This document shows, in pieces, positions 21,826-32,346 of a stretch of DNA of 64,000 bases (position 1 is its first letter; every line of letters begins with the position of its first letter). Source of the DNA: Meconema thalassinum (Eukaryota; Arthropoda; Insecta; Orthoptera; Tettigoniidae); assembly GCA_946902985.2 (NCBI GenBank), contig OX336398.1, positions 236,638,362 to 236,702,361 of the forward strand, given 5' to 3'. The translations under genes and the position numbers were made by a program. The notes under the pieces are model-generated. The model had not been told where the DNA came from. It worked only from the letters and a program-made list of their open reading frames with translations, and did no database searches.

Positions 21826-22972
21826 AATAATAATATAATAATATTGTTACGTGCCACCCCCCTAGTGGCACTTTTGTTAACTGGATTACGGTGGGTAGGA
21901 AGCACAACACCAATTACTGCTTAAAGAAATAATTAACTTTATTGCGGCCAGAAAATTACACTACTCATCAGCAATTACAGACAATAGGAACCTTACTCCA
22001 GTTTCCTTGCTTGTGGAGAGCTCTTGCCCTTTCACTTGTCAACAAACCACAGAAGTTAATCCTGCCGCTAATGAGCCTAGTGGCCTTGACAGAACTACAT
22101 GCAACTTCTTCCTAATGTGCGCCTACTACAGTACTTACGAGCACTTGCTGCACGCTGTTCTCAAGCTGGGAGAAACAATGTCACTGGATTTCGACACCAC
22201 AATATCTCAGACACTCAGTGAAAGCACACTCACTCAGAACACAGGCAGTCCCCTGTATGTTTCTAACTTCGCCGCTACACTAGGGGTTTCGCAAGTCACC
22301 ACACTTCTGTCGCTCAGAATAAACGCTCACACTAGCTCGTAAAACACAACAACAACCACTGCTTCACGGGTCACTCTTATATAGCAGGCCGGTGACTCAA
22401 TAAATGCTTCTAGATCCATCCAGGGTCCACGGCTTCTCGAGGTTTCCATCGCTGGTCCAGTCACGAATATTCTGGACTATCTCTTTGTCCTAGTAGCCCT
22501 GTTGCATAAGGCGCGCGCAATACAGGAGGCAGGGCACAGCCCAGCCCTGGGGCAGTTGTGACTCATGCGGCGAGTGATGACACACACTCACAGCCGTAAC
22601 AATATCGTGTGGCCTCGGGTGCCTGGTGCAAGCTTTGTTAATTGACACCCAGAGGGTAGCTTGCATGTCGAATTTCGTCGTTCCTTTGAACGCTATGAAA
22701 ATCAAGGAGGTTAGATATCTAAACTCCTTGACACTACAGCGCTTTCAAGTAGAGAATGGAGGAACTTTGTTTTTGGAGGAAAATCCCGAGATTAATTTTG
22801 CCATTGAACACGGCCTACTGAATTCAAATGGGTTCTTTAACATGCCAACAACGTATGATATGAGTATCGTGATTTTTGTCGCCTTCAAAAATCACTTACC
22901 AAGGCCAGGGGCGAACCTGCAATCTTGGGGTTGGTAGTCCGACACTATAACCACTCACCCACCGTGGCAAGC
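21826..22972 (-). mobile_element. tRNA-derived SINE (371-bp family) split by a solo LTR
   Basis: Read on the minus strand, a tRNA-like head (GCCACGGTGGGTGAGTGG and CAGGTTCGCCCCTGG) starts near 22970, the body follows, and an (ATA)n-rich tail ends near 21826. The 13-bp direct repeat TACTTTGAACGAT at 21813-21825 and 22973-22985 is the target duplication. The LTR at 21845-22601 sits in the microsatellite tail. A second copy of the same SINE, with its own 11-bp duplication, is at 58600-58970. Confidence 0.88.
21845..22601 (+). mobile_element. Solo LTR (Gypsy-like), 757 bp
   Basis: It begins TGTTACGTGCC and ends AGCCGTAACA, so the termini form a perfect 7-bp inverted repeat (TGTTACG/CGTAACA). It is flanked by ATAT on both sides (21841-21844 and 22602-22605), consistent with a 4-bp duplication. 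No internal retroelement coding lies next to it, so it is a solo LTR left by recombination. The 111-residue frame at 22007-22342 lies within it and has no recognisable domain. Strand is arbitrary apart from the TG-to-CA reading, and the superfamily is inferred from the duplication length. Confidence 0.8.
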
Positions 22973-22985
22973 TTACTTTGAACGA

Positions 22986-23543
22986 TGAAAATAGAGAGTA
23001 AGCACATAAAGAAAGCAACCTAACAATAATATATAGCAAATGGAAATAATCAAACGATATTGAATGCTTGCGGTGTTTTCCACCGCGCGCGGCAACTGAC
23101 GTCCTGAGGGTTAAGGGAGAACATACAGCTCAAGAAGCCAAATATTAGAACCGTTCCCAAGGAAAACACACATCTTGCTATTAGAAGCAATGTTCTACAT
23201 TTTCAAAATTGAAATCGTCACTTTTTTTATCCATTCCTCAAATTTTGGTTTTGCTTTGTGCATATCTCCCATCTAGGGGCAGATGACCTCGTAGTTTTGC
23301 CCCTTAACTAACTAACTAACTAACTATATCTCATGTTTATAGGAATGTTTGGATATATCATTTTTTTAAGTGCGTGTTAAACCTTTGAAACTCTCTCAAA
23401 CCTTTGTGGCTTTATTTAGCCTTTCTAGAAAACTGAACGTTAAAAATATATTTTTGAGTTTGCTGATAATAAAAATGGAGTAAGAATGCTTAATTAAGTA
23501 ATAATGTGAAATTCGGTTTGTAGCTGAAGGTTTCACACCTATA
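22986..23543. other. Non-coding; repeat with an AACT run at about 23270-23330
   Basis: GGGGCAGATGACCTCGTAG followed by (AACT)n looks like the 3' end of a SINE. A related GGGGCGGAACTTCGAGGTCA segment occurs at about 45358 and 47161. No gene. Confidence 0.5.
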
Positions 23544-24359
23544 AGGTGCGTTCAAAAAGTAACGAGCCTGAGGCTGGAATGCGCAAACCGGTGACTACAT
23601 CGGCTAATCGTGGCGTGTGTAACGAGGTGTGGTTCCGACCACAGTGTGGAAGGTCACAGCCCGTCGCTAGAGGGCACGCGTGCACGTCACGTGACGACAG
23701 CAGCATGCATCAATCGTCCAACGCTGCGTGTCGCATTGCAAACAGTGACATGGAGGCGTCAAGCGAAGAGCAAAGAGGTGTTGTTCGGTTTCTGACAGCG
23801 GAAGGAGTAGGGGGAACGGACATTCATCGCCGAATGTCACAAGTGTACGGCGAACACTGCATGTACCTTGCAAGGGTCAAGGCGTGGCACAAGCGCTTCA
23901 GGGAAGGACGGGTGTCGTTAGCCGATGATGCCTGGTCAGGGGCACCCCCTGCATTACCGATGACAACGTCCAGCTGGTTGATGCACTCATTACCCAGGAC
24001 CGCCGAGTGACAGTGAACGCCATAGCCACTGTGGTCGGATTTAGCTACGGAAGTGTGCACATTATCATGAAGGAACGACTGCACTTGCCGAAAGTGTGTG
24101 CCCAATGGGTGCCCTACAGTCTTCAACCACACCAGGAAGCATGTCGAATGGCCTACTGTCTTGGTCTTGGTTGGACGATTGATGCATGCTGCTGCTCACT
24201 TTGTATCGTCACGTGACGTGCACGCGTGACCTCTAGCGACGGGCTGTGACCTTCCACGCTCTGGTGGGAACCACACCTCGTTACACAGGCCACGATTAGC
24301 CGATGTCGGCACCGGTTTGCGCATTACAGCCTCCAGCTCGTTACTTTTTGAACGCACCT
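23544..24359 (+). mobile_element. Mariner-like element with about 180-bp inverted repeats, internally deleted
   Basis: The ends AGGTGCGTTCAAAAAGTAAC and their inverted copy are flanked by TA on each side. The inverted repeats run for about 180 bp (23544-23720 and 24178-24359) with high identity, much longer than the roughly 30 bp of classical mariners. Between them, an ATG near 23750 starts MEASSEEQRGVVRFLTAEGV, a mariner-type N-terminal helix-turn-helix region, continuing with one frame change (VTVNAIATVVGFSYGSVHI, about 24007) to about 24160. The catalytic domain with its three acidic residues is missing. The element is therefore non-autonomous. Confidence 0.9.
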
Positions 24360-24749
24360 TATACTTTAAAAATTGAAAAAGTCCACAAATTCCTATAAAC
24401 ATGCGAGCCATGAGGGAAACGATGGACATCAGCACAAAGCAAAGATCACATTCTGAAAAATGGATAAAAATGATTACGGTTCGAGTTTTGAAAAAATTAA
24501 GCTTTCCTTGGAAACGTATATAATTGTTGTACAAGATCTATGACGGGCACAATCATAATACAGTATTAAAATCGTGCTCCATAATCTGTATGTGTCCCCT
24601 TAAATTTAGTGTAGAATAAAGTATTTGTTCCATATAAATTCCATTAAGATCGTTCATATTACTTTTCACTTATTTATTCACTGATTAATTTAAAGGCATC
24701 CCCAAAGGCTCAAACATTAGTGAACGTGTAACTTGGAACAGTCGCTTAC
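24360..24749. other. Non-coding
   Basis: A/T-rich, with no gene or repeat that I can support. Confidence 0.4.
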
Positions 24750-25646
24750 TGTCGACCAAAATATTATGTGTACTCAAATTTGAAGGTTGTTTGTGAAGTA
24801 ACCAATAGACTTACATAAAATCCAATAACATCATCATTTTCGTCGTTCTATTGTACGTTAGTTCATGTAGGTTTGGAATTTTTAATTTATATTTTAATAT
24901 TTTTTGTCGCAGTTGGAGCACAAAAAGTGCACGTTTTTAAGCTTGTTTCAACCATGCGTCACATTTAAGAATTATTATCTCAAAAACCCGTCATCGGATC
25001 GAATCCAAATTTTAACACAATATACATTGGAATATACATTGATGAAGCCCATCACTTCCGAGCGAGGCACGCCATGATGCGTGATGGGCTCCATTTCGGC
25101 AACGCTGTACAGCTTTACCCGGAGCCGCTAGCTGGTGAACGATGTGTTATTTCCGCCTACAAATACAAACCGATATAAAATAAGTGAGTTAATTTACGTA
25201 TTTCACAATCATACAGCATAACTTTTTGATGTATAAGGATTACATCGCGACCAAGAACTACATTTTCCAACCACTCCGAGCCGAGAAAAAGTTACCTTAC
25301 AAAAATGTGTTTTTTTTCTTGGACACGCAAAATTTTGAAATTAATAAACCAGTTATACAACATTCCAATGTATAGTGTGTTAAAATTTGGATTCGATCTG
25401 ATGACGGGTTTTTGAGATAATTCTTAAATGTGACGCAAGGTTGAAACACGCTTAAAAACGTGCACTTTTTGTGTTCCAACAGCGACAAAAAAATATTAAA
25501 ACATAAATTAAAAAATCCAAACCTACATGAGCTAACGTACAATAGAACGACGAAAATGATGGTGTTATTGGATTTTATGTAGGTCTATGGGTTACTTCAC
25601 AAACAACCTTCAAACTCGAGTGCACATAATACTTTGGTCGACAGTA
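24750..25646. mobile_element. Fold-back element with about 280-bp inverted arms
   Basis: The left arm (about 24750-25035) and right arm (about 25352-25646) are inverted copies. Both contain TTGAAGGTTGTTTGTGAAGT, ACGTGCACTTTTTGTG (or complement) and CCCGTCATCGGATCGAATCC. They are separated by about 320 bp of different sequence. The loop holds a 10-bp perfect hairpin, AGCCCATCAC ... GTGATGGGCT, at about 25047-25091. There is no transposase. The superfamily is not determined. Confidence 0.85.
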
Positions 25647-26108
25647 GAACCTATCACGGCTACAACTCAACTCTGTGCAACAAACGAACTGTTACACAAT
25701 TTCAAGATTATTGAAAAACGTGTACAATTTGCAGGTACATAACAAGTTGGTTACTAAACAACGACAACAATTTTAAAAACTGTTCTACTTTAAACTTATA
25801 CCGACTAATCATTTACTAATTTACTGTTCAATTTATTTGGAAACTGTTCCCTGAAAAATAGTGAAGCTATCTCCAGAGCGTCATTATGATCGGAGCAGCC
25901 AATTCCGTCAGGCGAATCCCCCCTGATTCATTAGCATGAAACACACACATTGATTGGCTGTTGTTGTTTTTTTAAGGTGCAGAACAACATTCTGATCCCT
26001 GATAACTTTGGAAAATCATCACATATTTTCGTAAATACTGAAGGGCTGCATCTCCCCACTAACAGCATCGGGCATGTAGAACTAGAAATAATATTCAAGA
26101 TTACTATA
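25647..26108. other. Non-coding
   Basis: Nothing recognised. It separates the two fold-back elements. Confidence 0.4.
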
Positions 26109-26673
26109 CAGGGTGTCACTTATTAACGTTTAAAACTCTTTATAGCGACGTAGATGGCATTGTGACAAGTTATTTGATATAGGACACTTAGGGTCGCAAG
26201 TGTCCGGAAATACCTTAAAAGTGAACCACAACTGTTAAACATATGACGTCATCAGATGACGGCTCAGCTCGACTAGTCAGGCCCGTTCTCCCTTACGCAC
26301 ACCAAAGCAAACATTGAATGTCATATCACTCTGGCTCCAAGTCTGCGTGTGCAACTAGGGCGCGTGGGGTTCGAGGTTCAAATCCGGGGCCTATCCATCA
26401 GCTTTCTTTGTTCGCTCTCTTCTCCTTTCAAGTGGAAGTAGATTGTTTGTTTGGAACCAGAGTGATATGATATTCAACGTTTGCTTTGGTGTGCGTAAGA
26501 GAGCACGGGTCTGACCGCTAGAGTTGAGCCGTCACCTCATGACGTCACAGTTGTGATTCACTTTTAAGGTATATCCGGACATTTGCGACCCTAAGTGTCA
26601 CAAATCAAATTACTTGTCTCAATGCCATCTAAGTCACTATAGGGAGTTTTAAACATTAATACGAGACCCCCTG
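26109..26673. mobile_element. MITE-like fold-back element (565 bp, TA-flanked) next to the anoctamin stop codon
   Basis: It starts CAGGGTGTCACTTATTAACG and ends ATTAATACGAGACCCCCTG, with TA on both sides (26107-26108 and 26674-26675). The arms (about 26109-26341 and 26454-26673) are inverted copies over more than 200 bp, including CACTTAGGGTCGCAAGTGTC and TTACGCACACCAAAGCAAAC. The loop contains a tRNA-like piece (GGGGTTCGAGGTTCAAATCC, about 26368). Its right end lies only about 30 bp beyond the stop codon of the anoctamin ORF, so any 3' untranslated region must run into it. Confidence 0.88.
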
Positions 26674-26705
26674 TATAGCTCTACAACAGTAAAACAAGCG
26701 CAGTC

Positions 26706-29264
26706 CTACACCTTCTTAGCCTTCTTCCTTGCCTGAATAGCCTCGAGGTGTTCTTGGAGTAAGAGCAGCTTAACGTTCTTGGGGATATTCGAGATCAAGC
26801 AGGAAACAATTCCGAAGATAAGAACCACTGTGTGCTCATAAACAATAATAAAGAGGAGACGGACCAAACTTAGCTCTTTGTAAAACGTATCGTGCTGATA
26901 TTTTCTGGGATGGTCTGGTGGATATCTGTTTCCAAAATAGTAACACGTGTCGTACTCCTCGGAGCCAGGGATGAAGTAGAAGTCCTTCATTCGAAACTCG
27001 GACATGGAACGGGTTATGAAGCCCACCATGGAGCCCTCCTGAGAGAAGTAGTAGAGACGAGACAGGACCTGGCAGGTGTACGCAATCACAAAGGGATTGG
27101 TGGCTACTGACAAGTATGTGATCCCTTCAAGAATGTGTCCCCAGCGTCCCAAGCCAGCAACCTTATGAGTCAGAGGTCTGCGGCACTCGGTCAGCAACGT
27201 CCGAGCGTCTAGGCGTATCCAAATCATATTGGATATGAGAGCTATGAGCGGTGCCAGGGGATAGGCGGCCACAAACATAATAACGAAGCCGTACTGTAAC
27301 GTCGCCTGGAGATGATACTTGATGAGCATCACGCTACCTTCCTTCTCCAATATGAAGTCCTTCTCCCAACGTGGCATTACCGTAACGTCCAGCTCCTCTC
27401 GCGAGTACCACCAGTGTCTGATCTTCGGTTTAAGAAAATCGATGATGGTATAGAAGGTGCGCTTGCCCAACATGAGGACAGACATCTGTAAGATAATCCC
27501 CGGTAGACAGCCTGCTGGCTCACAATTGTCCTGAGTGAGGCTTGTTGCGTCCAAGGGCCCATCCCCTGGGTGTGTGTAGAACGCCCCTTTAATGAAAGCA
27601 TAGTAAAAGAGCCTGAAGTTGAGGTTAATAAATTCAAATGCAAAAACCTTAAGGATAAAGCTACTCTCGTAGTCACTCTGTGTGCGAGGGATCTCCATGT
27701 CTGTAAGAAAAATAGCAATCCTGTAATAGATATGATGAAGAGCGGTGATGATGAGAAGGGTAGAAAAGGTCATGACGATGATGCTCAGATAATTACTGTT
27801 ATCTCTCACCTGCCGGTTCTCCGAAGTATAAAATCTGACGTTCACTTCTTGCTGTAGAAAGATTAACCCCAAATGCGATCCTATTAATGCGCACACCAAC
27901 ACACACACAGAGGTCACCGCAATTCCTGTACGTATACCTTTGCGCCACCAAGGGATGTAGGGCTCTATGGTGTCCATCACAGAGTTGTGGCGCGTGTGGT
28001 TAGTGGAGGCCACGAACTCAGGACGAGTTTCCTCCTTGATCATAGCCGCTCTGAGATCCCAGCGCCACGTCAACATCGCCTCCTCCCTCTTCCACATGAC
28101 CATAGAGATTATTGCCCATAAAGACATGAAGACAGAGAAGAAGATAGTGGATGTGTTGTCGAACAGATAAATGAGCGTGGTACTGAAGCAGTGCTCGCTG
28201 AGACGCTCGTACTTGCAGACTGTGTGGTCGCGACACACCGGACATAAGACTGTCTCACTCTGGCACATATCCGAGTAAGGCTCAGCCATGACGTACTTAA
28301 GGGAAACCGCACTGTACAAGAAACACATGATGCCGACAATAGACGCAGGAACTAGCATCATGGTATAATAGCCGACCCATGCGAAGTACAGCGCTACTTG
28401 TTCCCCCAGATACTGAGCCACGTCATCCAGTGGTTGAGCTTTGTAGAACACTCGAGCTCTAGTCCAGTTAAGGTACAGCTTGCGTCTCTGTGGCAAGGGG
28501 CCCTCCATAGGATCCTTATCATAGTCTCCATCATGCAGCGGATATGCAGCCAAAAAAGTGCCATTAGCCAGCAGTCGTGATAAACCCACATCAAAACTTC
28601 CCTGGCCCCATTTGGCTTGATACAATATGTGCCACACTATATCCAGTCTAATGCTATCGGTGAAACACAGTTTACTCTTCTTATTTATCAATTGCTTGTT
28701 CAATTCCTCTCTGTAGGAAGCTCGTAGCACCGTTGGTGTGCGGCCCACACCAAGCGCATTGGATATAAAGCTATCAAACGTATATGCTCGACGCGTGTCA
28801 TCGGCTTCCTTGAAGGCAACTTTCAAGTCCAGGTACATGGCGTTGTCGGTCAGCACCTCCATTGGCGCGTGGACCTTGATAAATACCTTGTGCCGGTGAA
28901 CCATGCCGGGCGTGATCTCCATGTGCAGACCCTCGATACTCAGACTTTGAATGAAGCTGGCTCTTCGCTCCCAATCTTCTGGAGAGCCGTCTAACTCGTA
29001 CACCAGGACACAGTCGATCCTGCGTCTGCCATCCCTGAAGTAGGTTTGGTGGAAGTCCTCTACCGGATTATCTCCATACTCATCCTCGCTAGGATCATAA
29101 AGCAGGTCCTCAATTTTCTCGATGGCTATAACAGACCCATCTCTCGAAACACGGGTAACGTTACGCAATTGGCGAGTCTCGTGCAAATCGTCGTCGTCAT
29201 CTTCAACGGAGACGTGAAGAGAATCTTTCGCCAATGCAGTGTTTTTTGTACGACCTCGTTTCAT
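26706..29264 (-). CDS. Anoctamin (TMEM16)-family membrane protein, single open frame
   Basis: The family comprises membrane proteins that act as Ca2+-gated chloride channels and/or lipid scramblases, usually as dimers. The frame runs 852 codons from the ATG at 29264 without interruption. The frame also stays open five codons upstream to 29279, but without an ATG. The N-terminus is acidic (a run of Asp), then a cytosolic dimerisation-type domain (about residues 75-280, RRIDCVLVYELDG, RARVFYKAQPLDDVAQYLGE). About ten hydrophobic segments follow, near residues 292-318, 367-391, 446-470, 492-514, 536-559, 585-607, 655-678, 714-735 and 800-825. Signature text includes ALYFAWVGYYTMMLVPAS, MSVLMLGKR, AAYPLAPLIAL and IRLDARTLLTECRRP, and the total length is normal for the family. 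Aligned by eye with mouse TMEM16A, five of the six Ca2+-ligand positions are not conserved: the E734 position is Trp682, E702/E705 are Tyr650/Gln653, and N650/E654 are Thr/Phe. Only the D738 equivalent, Asp686, remains. TGTACAG directly before the ATG could be a splice acceptor, so upstream exons are possible. It is the only long intact ORF in the window. Confidence 0.9.
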   Translation of the reverse strand: MKRGRTKNTALAKDSLHVSVEDDDDDLHETRQLRNVTRVSRDGSVIAIEKIEDLLYDPSEDEYGDNPVEDFHQTYFRDGRRRIDCVLVYELDGSPEDWERRASFIQSLSIEGLHMEITPGMVHRHKVFIKVHAPMEVLTDNAMYLDLKVAFKEADDTRRAYTFDSFISNALGVGRTPTVLRASYREELNKQLINKKSKLCFTDSIRLDIVWHILYQAKWGQGSFDVGLSRLLANGTFLAAYPLHDGDYDKDPMEGPLPQRRKLYLNWTRARVFYKAQPLDDVAQYLGEQVALYFAWVGYYTMMLVPASIVGIMCFLYSAVSLKYVMAEPYSDMCQSETVLCPVCRDHTVCKYERLSEHCFSTTLIYLFDNTSTIFFSVFMSLWAIISMVMWKREEAMLTWRWDLRAAMIKEETRPEFVASTNHTRHNSVMDTIEPYIPWWRKGIRTGIAVTSVCVLVCALIGSHLGLIFLQQEVNVRFYTSENRQVRDNSNYLSIIVMTFSTLLIITALHHIYYRIAIFLTDMEIPRTQSDYESSFILKVFAFEFINLNFRLFYYAFIKGAFYTHPGDGPLDATSLTQDNCEPAGCLPGIILQMSVLMLGKRTFYTIIDFLKPKIRHWWYSREELDVTVMPRWEKDFILEKEGSVMLIKYHLQATLQYGFVIMFVAAYPLAPLIALISNMIWIRLDARTLLTECRRPLTHKVAGLGRWGHILEGITYLSVATNPFVIAYTCQVLSRLYYFSQEGSMVGFITRSMSEFRMKDFYFIPGSEEYDTCYYFGNRYPPDHPRKYQHDTFYKELSLVRLLFIIVYEHTVVLIFGIVSCLISNIPKNVKLLLLQEHLEAIQARKKAKKV

Positions 29265-29479
29265 TCTGTACAGTAACAATGAATTAACTTATAACATAAA
29301 CAACGGTAACATCTGTGCCTAAAGCAGATCGTTAATTCAGTGGGGAAAGAAGTCAGACCTCAAGTTTGAGCGCTCCATGTAGCCACACGGTGGAACTAAA
29401 TGCCAGTTGGATCGCATCCCGGCTGGCAGCTTTTAACTGCCTATCCATTCGACATTCATAGGCGTACATCATATATATA
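29265..29479. other. Short spacer upstream of the anoctamin ORF
   Basis: This is the only space for a proximal promoter or 5' untranslated region before the LINE. I see no convincing TATA box or initiator. TTACTGTACAG just before the ATG (read on the minus strand) may be a splice acceptor. Confidence 0.4.
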
Positions 29480-29557
29480 TATATACATTTAATAAGGTAT
29501 GTATTGCAGCCAATGGCCATGAGGCAATATAAAAAAAATCAAGATCACATTAAACTG

Positions 29558-32346
29558 TCATTGACAACAAAAGCTATTAAGTGACCCAACCCTCCGTCCG
29601 CATGTCATGGCATGATACCTTTCACAGACACTTCCACACAATTTGCAAATGCATTCCATACTAGGCTCATGATACCCTTCCATTTTGCATAACTTGAAAT
29701 GGAATCCATGTATTGCGAAACGAGTGATTGTATGTCTCAGGTCGTAACATGGACCCTTCCACTCATCGGACGTCATTGCGGAAGTTAAATAAAAGTCACT
29801 CCATATTTGCATCCTCTTCGTTTTGAGCTCTTTCAGTAGGTCCTCGTACTGGGCGGTAGATGGGAGCAATAGTTGACACCTTAAATCGTCGATGTAGAAG
29901 GTCTCTCGTGACATTTCATAATACAGTCGCGATGGGGTATACTTTGAGATACACAGGACTTTTTTCATGAAAGTTGCCTTGACTCTTTCTATGCACTTCA
30001 TGTTGTTTTTCGTGAGATTCTCCCATATAATGTTCAGACCGTAGCTTATTATTGGGCTAATTTTTACTCTAAATAATGTCATAGCTGTCTCTAAAGATAG
30101 TTTATTAAGATGTTCTATTTCATGCATTGCTTTTATGGCATGTATTGTTCTGTCCTTTATATGTTCGGTGAAAGTATCCCCATGTGTCTGAAAAATTAGT
30201 CCTAAGTACTTAAATTGATTTACAATACGTAACGCCTTGTGCTCTAGATATAAGGACTCTCCTGCTGCTATTCTACCCCCTTTGCGGAAGAACATGGATA
30301 CGGTTTTGTTTAAGTTTATATCGAGTCCATTTTTTCCGGCCCAAATTGCCAACAGGTCTAGGGACGACTGTAGACTATGACGTGAAGTTGAGGCTAGAAC
30401 TACGTCATCTGCGTATATGTACATACTAACTCCATCTAGCTTCACGGATTTCACTATGTCTGCTGTAGCAACATTAAACAGTGTTGGACTTAGGGGATCG
30501 CCCTGCAATACCCCCAATGCATTGTTCAATGGGTTCTGAGAGGGTGACACTGTCGTCAATTATCAGCATGTTATTGTTGAGTATATTACGTATGAACGCA
30601 GTGATATAGTGATCAATTCCAATCAACAATCCTAGTTTATCCAGCAGTATTCTTCTGTTAAGAGTGTCAAAAGCCTTGCTGTAGTCAACAACCACAGAGT
30701 AAAGTTTCCCTTTCGGGTGTCTTAAGGCCTCTTTAATGTCTTCCTGGAGGCAGCAAACTGCCTGAATGGTCGACCTGCCTACCCGGAATCCAAATTGTTC
30801 TTCCGGCATACTGTAATCAGTCAAATTAGTCAAACGGCCTGTTATTATTTTGGTGAACGTTTTGAAGAGTACATCTTCCAGAGCGATACCTCTATAGGCA
30901 TCTGGGTCATCTAAATCTCCCTTCCCTTTGTAGAGCATTTTTATTACTGCAGTTCTCCACTGTGTTGGAATTTGCCCTGATCGTAGGCATTCATTCATGA
31001 GCGCTGTCCAGGCAGGCACCATAGTTGGGGCTGCGAGTTTTAAGTGTTCATTTGTGATGAGGTTTGGACCTGGCGCTCTGTGTGCTCTGCTCAATTGTAT
31101 TGTTTTTATGACCTCCTCTTCCATGATGGGCTCGAAATCTACACCTGGTGACAAAACGGCGCTAGGGCGTGTGTCTTTAGCCCCTAATAGATTGCATAGA
31201 TGTTGCGACCATGTCTGTATAGGTATATTTTTTGGAAATCTAGGATTCTTTGTTTGAAGTGCCTTATATGGGTCAGTTTCTGCTTCTTCTACTAAGTGCT
31301 TTTCTTTATTCAGATGATAGGTTATTTTTGCTTGTCTTACAACTTCTTTGTAATCTCGCCTTTTGTTCGCATGGTCGCTGTAGGCCGCCTCTGTCTTCAA
31401 CTCTCTGGCTCTGTGTAGGGCATTGAGCGTCAATTTCCTTTTACTATAGCAATCAGTGTTGAACCAAGGATTGCCTTTTCGCAAATTGTTTTTGCCAGGA
31501 GGAATTGCTTCCTTGATGTGTTTGTTCAGGGCTTCTAGAGCAGTGTTCACGTCCCCTTCTTTGATGGTGCTCATTATCTTTCTTAATTATTTCGACGTCA
31601 AGTTTCCTTGGAAGTTTGATTCTTGAAACTGTATTGAGTGTATATTTCTCATTAAATTGTAGAATGGTCTCTACTGGTAAGTTTTTCCTCACTGCAACAC
31701 TTGTTACAATATTTTGAAATATCGCTTTAGCTCCGTCATTACTGAGAACCAAATCTATTGTACTGCTACCATTTGAGCTGTAGTAGGTTTTCTCCATTTT
31801 GTTATTGGTAACTCTGAACCCTTCATGTTCTAGGTAAGATATTACTGTATCTGTTTTAGCTGATGGTATGTCTAAACGACAATTTAGATCGCCCGCTATT
31901 ATAAGGGGGTCATACCTTGGTATTTTAACTAATGCAGCTTCGATTTCGTCAATGATCTCCTCCTCCTTGAGATATGGCTGGAAATACACACCCATTATCG
32001 ATACTGATTTGCATTTTACTAGTAGAATGTTCTCTGTTTGATGAAGTGTCTGGAACGGTGCTAGCATGGGTTTTATTAGCAAAGATATCCCGCCTTTGGG
32101 TCTGCCTCTACATCCCTGTGTTGCGAGGCTGTGGATAGTATAGAAGTTTTGGATATGCCATTCATGCATTAGCAATGTTTCTGTTAGAACGACTGCATCA
32201 TAATTTTGGAAGATGTTATATGGTAGCATGGACGTTGCATTTATTAGTCCTTCACAATTCCATAGAAGAGTCCCTAAAATCCCAGTTGTCGCCGAACAAT
32301 TCGTATCGGCGCCCTTGTTTATTCTTTTGTGGTTAATATCTTCCAA
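29558..32346 (-). pseudogene. LINE-A ORF2: endonuclease and reverse transcriptase, two frameshifts
   Basis: The ATG at 32346 starts an APE-type endonuclease (LLWNCEGLIN, VLTETLL, IIAGDLNCRLD, SSNGSSTIDLVLS). A frameshift near 31570 leads into the linker and reverse transcriptase (AYRGIALEDVLFKTFTKI, EEQFGFRVGRSTIQ, VVDYSKAFDTLNRR). A second frameshift near 30530 leads to VLQGDPLSPTLFN and the catalytic YADD (MYIYADDVVLAS). The C-terminus carries a C-x2-C-x7-H-x4-C zinc-knuckle-like motif (CKLCGSVCERYHAMTC) before the stop at 29558. All major motifs are present, so only the two frameshifts visibly disable it. Confidence 0.88.

Noticed and set aside
22007..22342. 111-residue ORF as a gene
   Set aside because: It lies within the solo LTR, has no domain and is low in complexity. 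It is a chance frame.
26892..27857. Plus-strand ORFs over the anoctamin
   Set aside because: They are antisense shadows of the intact minus-strand frame, without domains.
29265..29279. Starting the anoctamin at 29279
   Set aside because: The codon there is TTG. The first in-frame ATG is at 29264.
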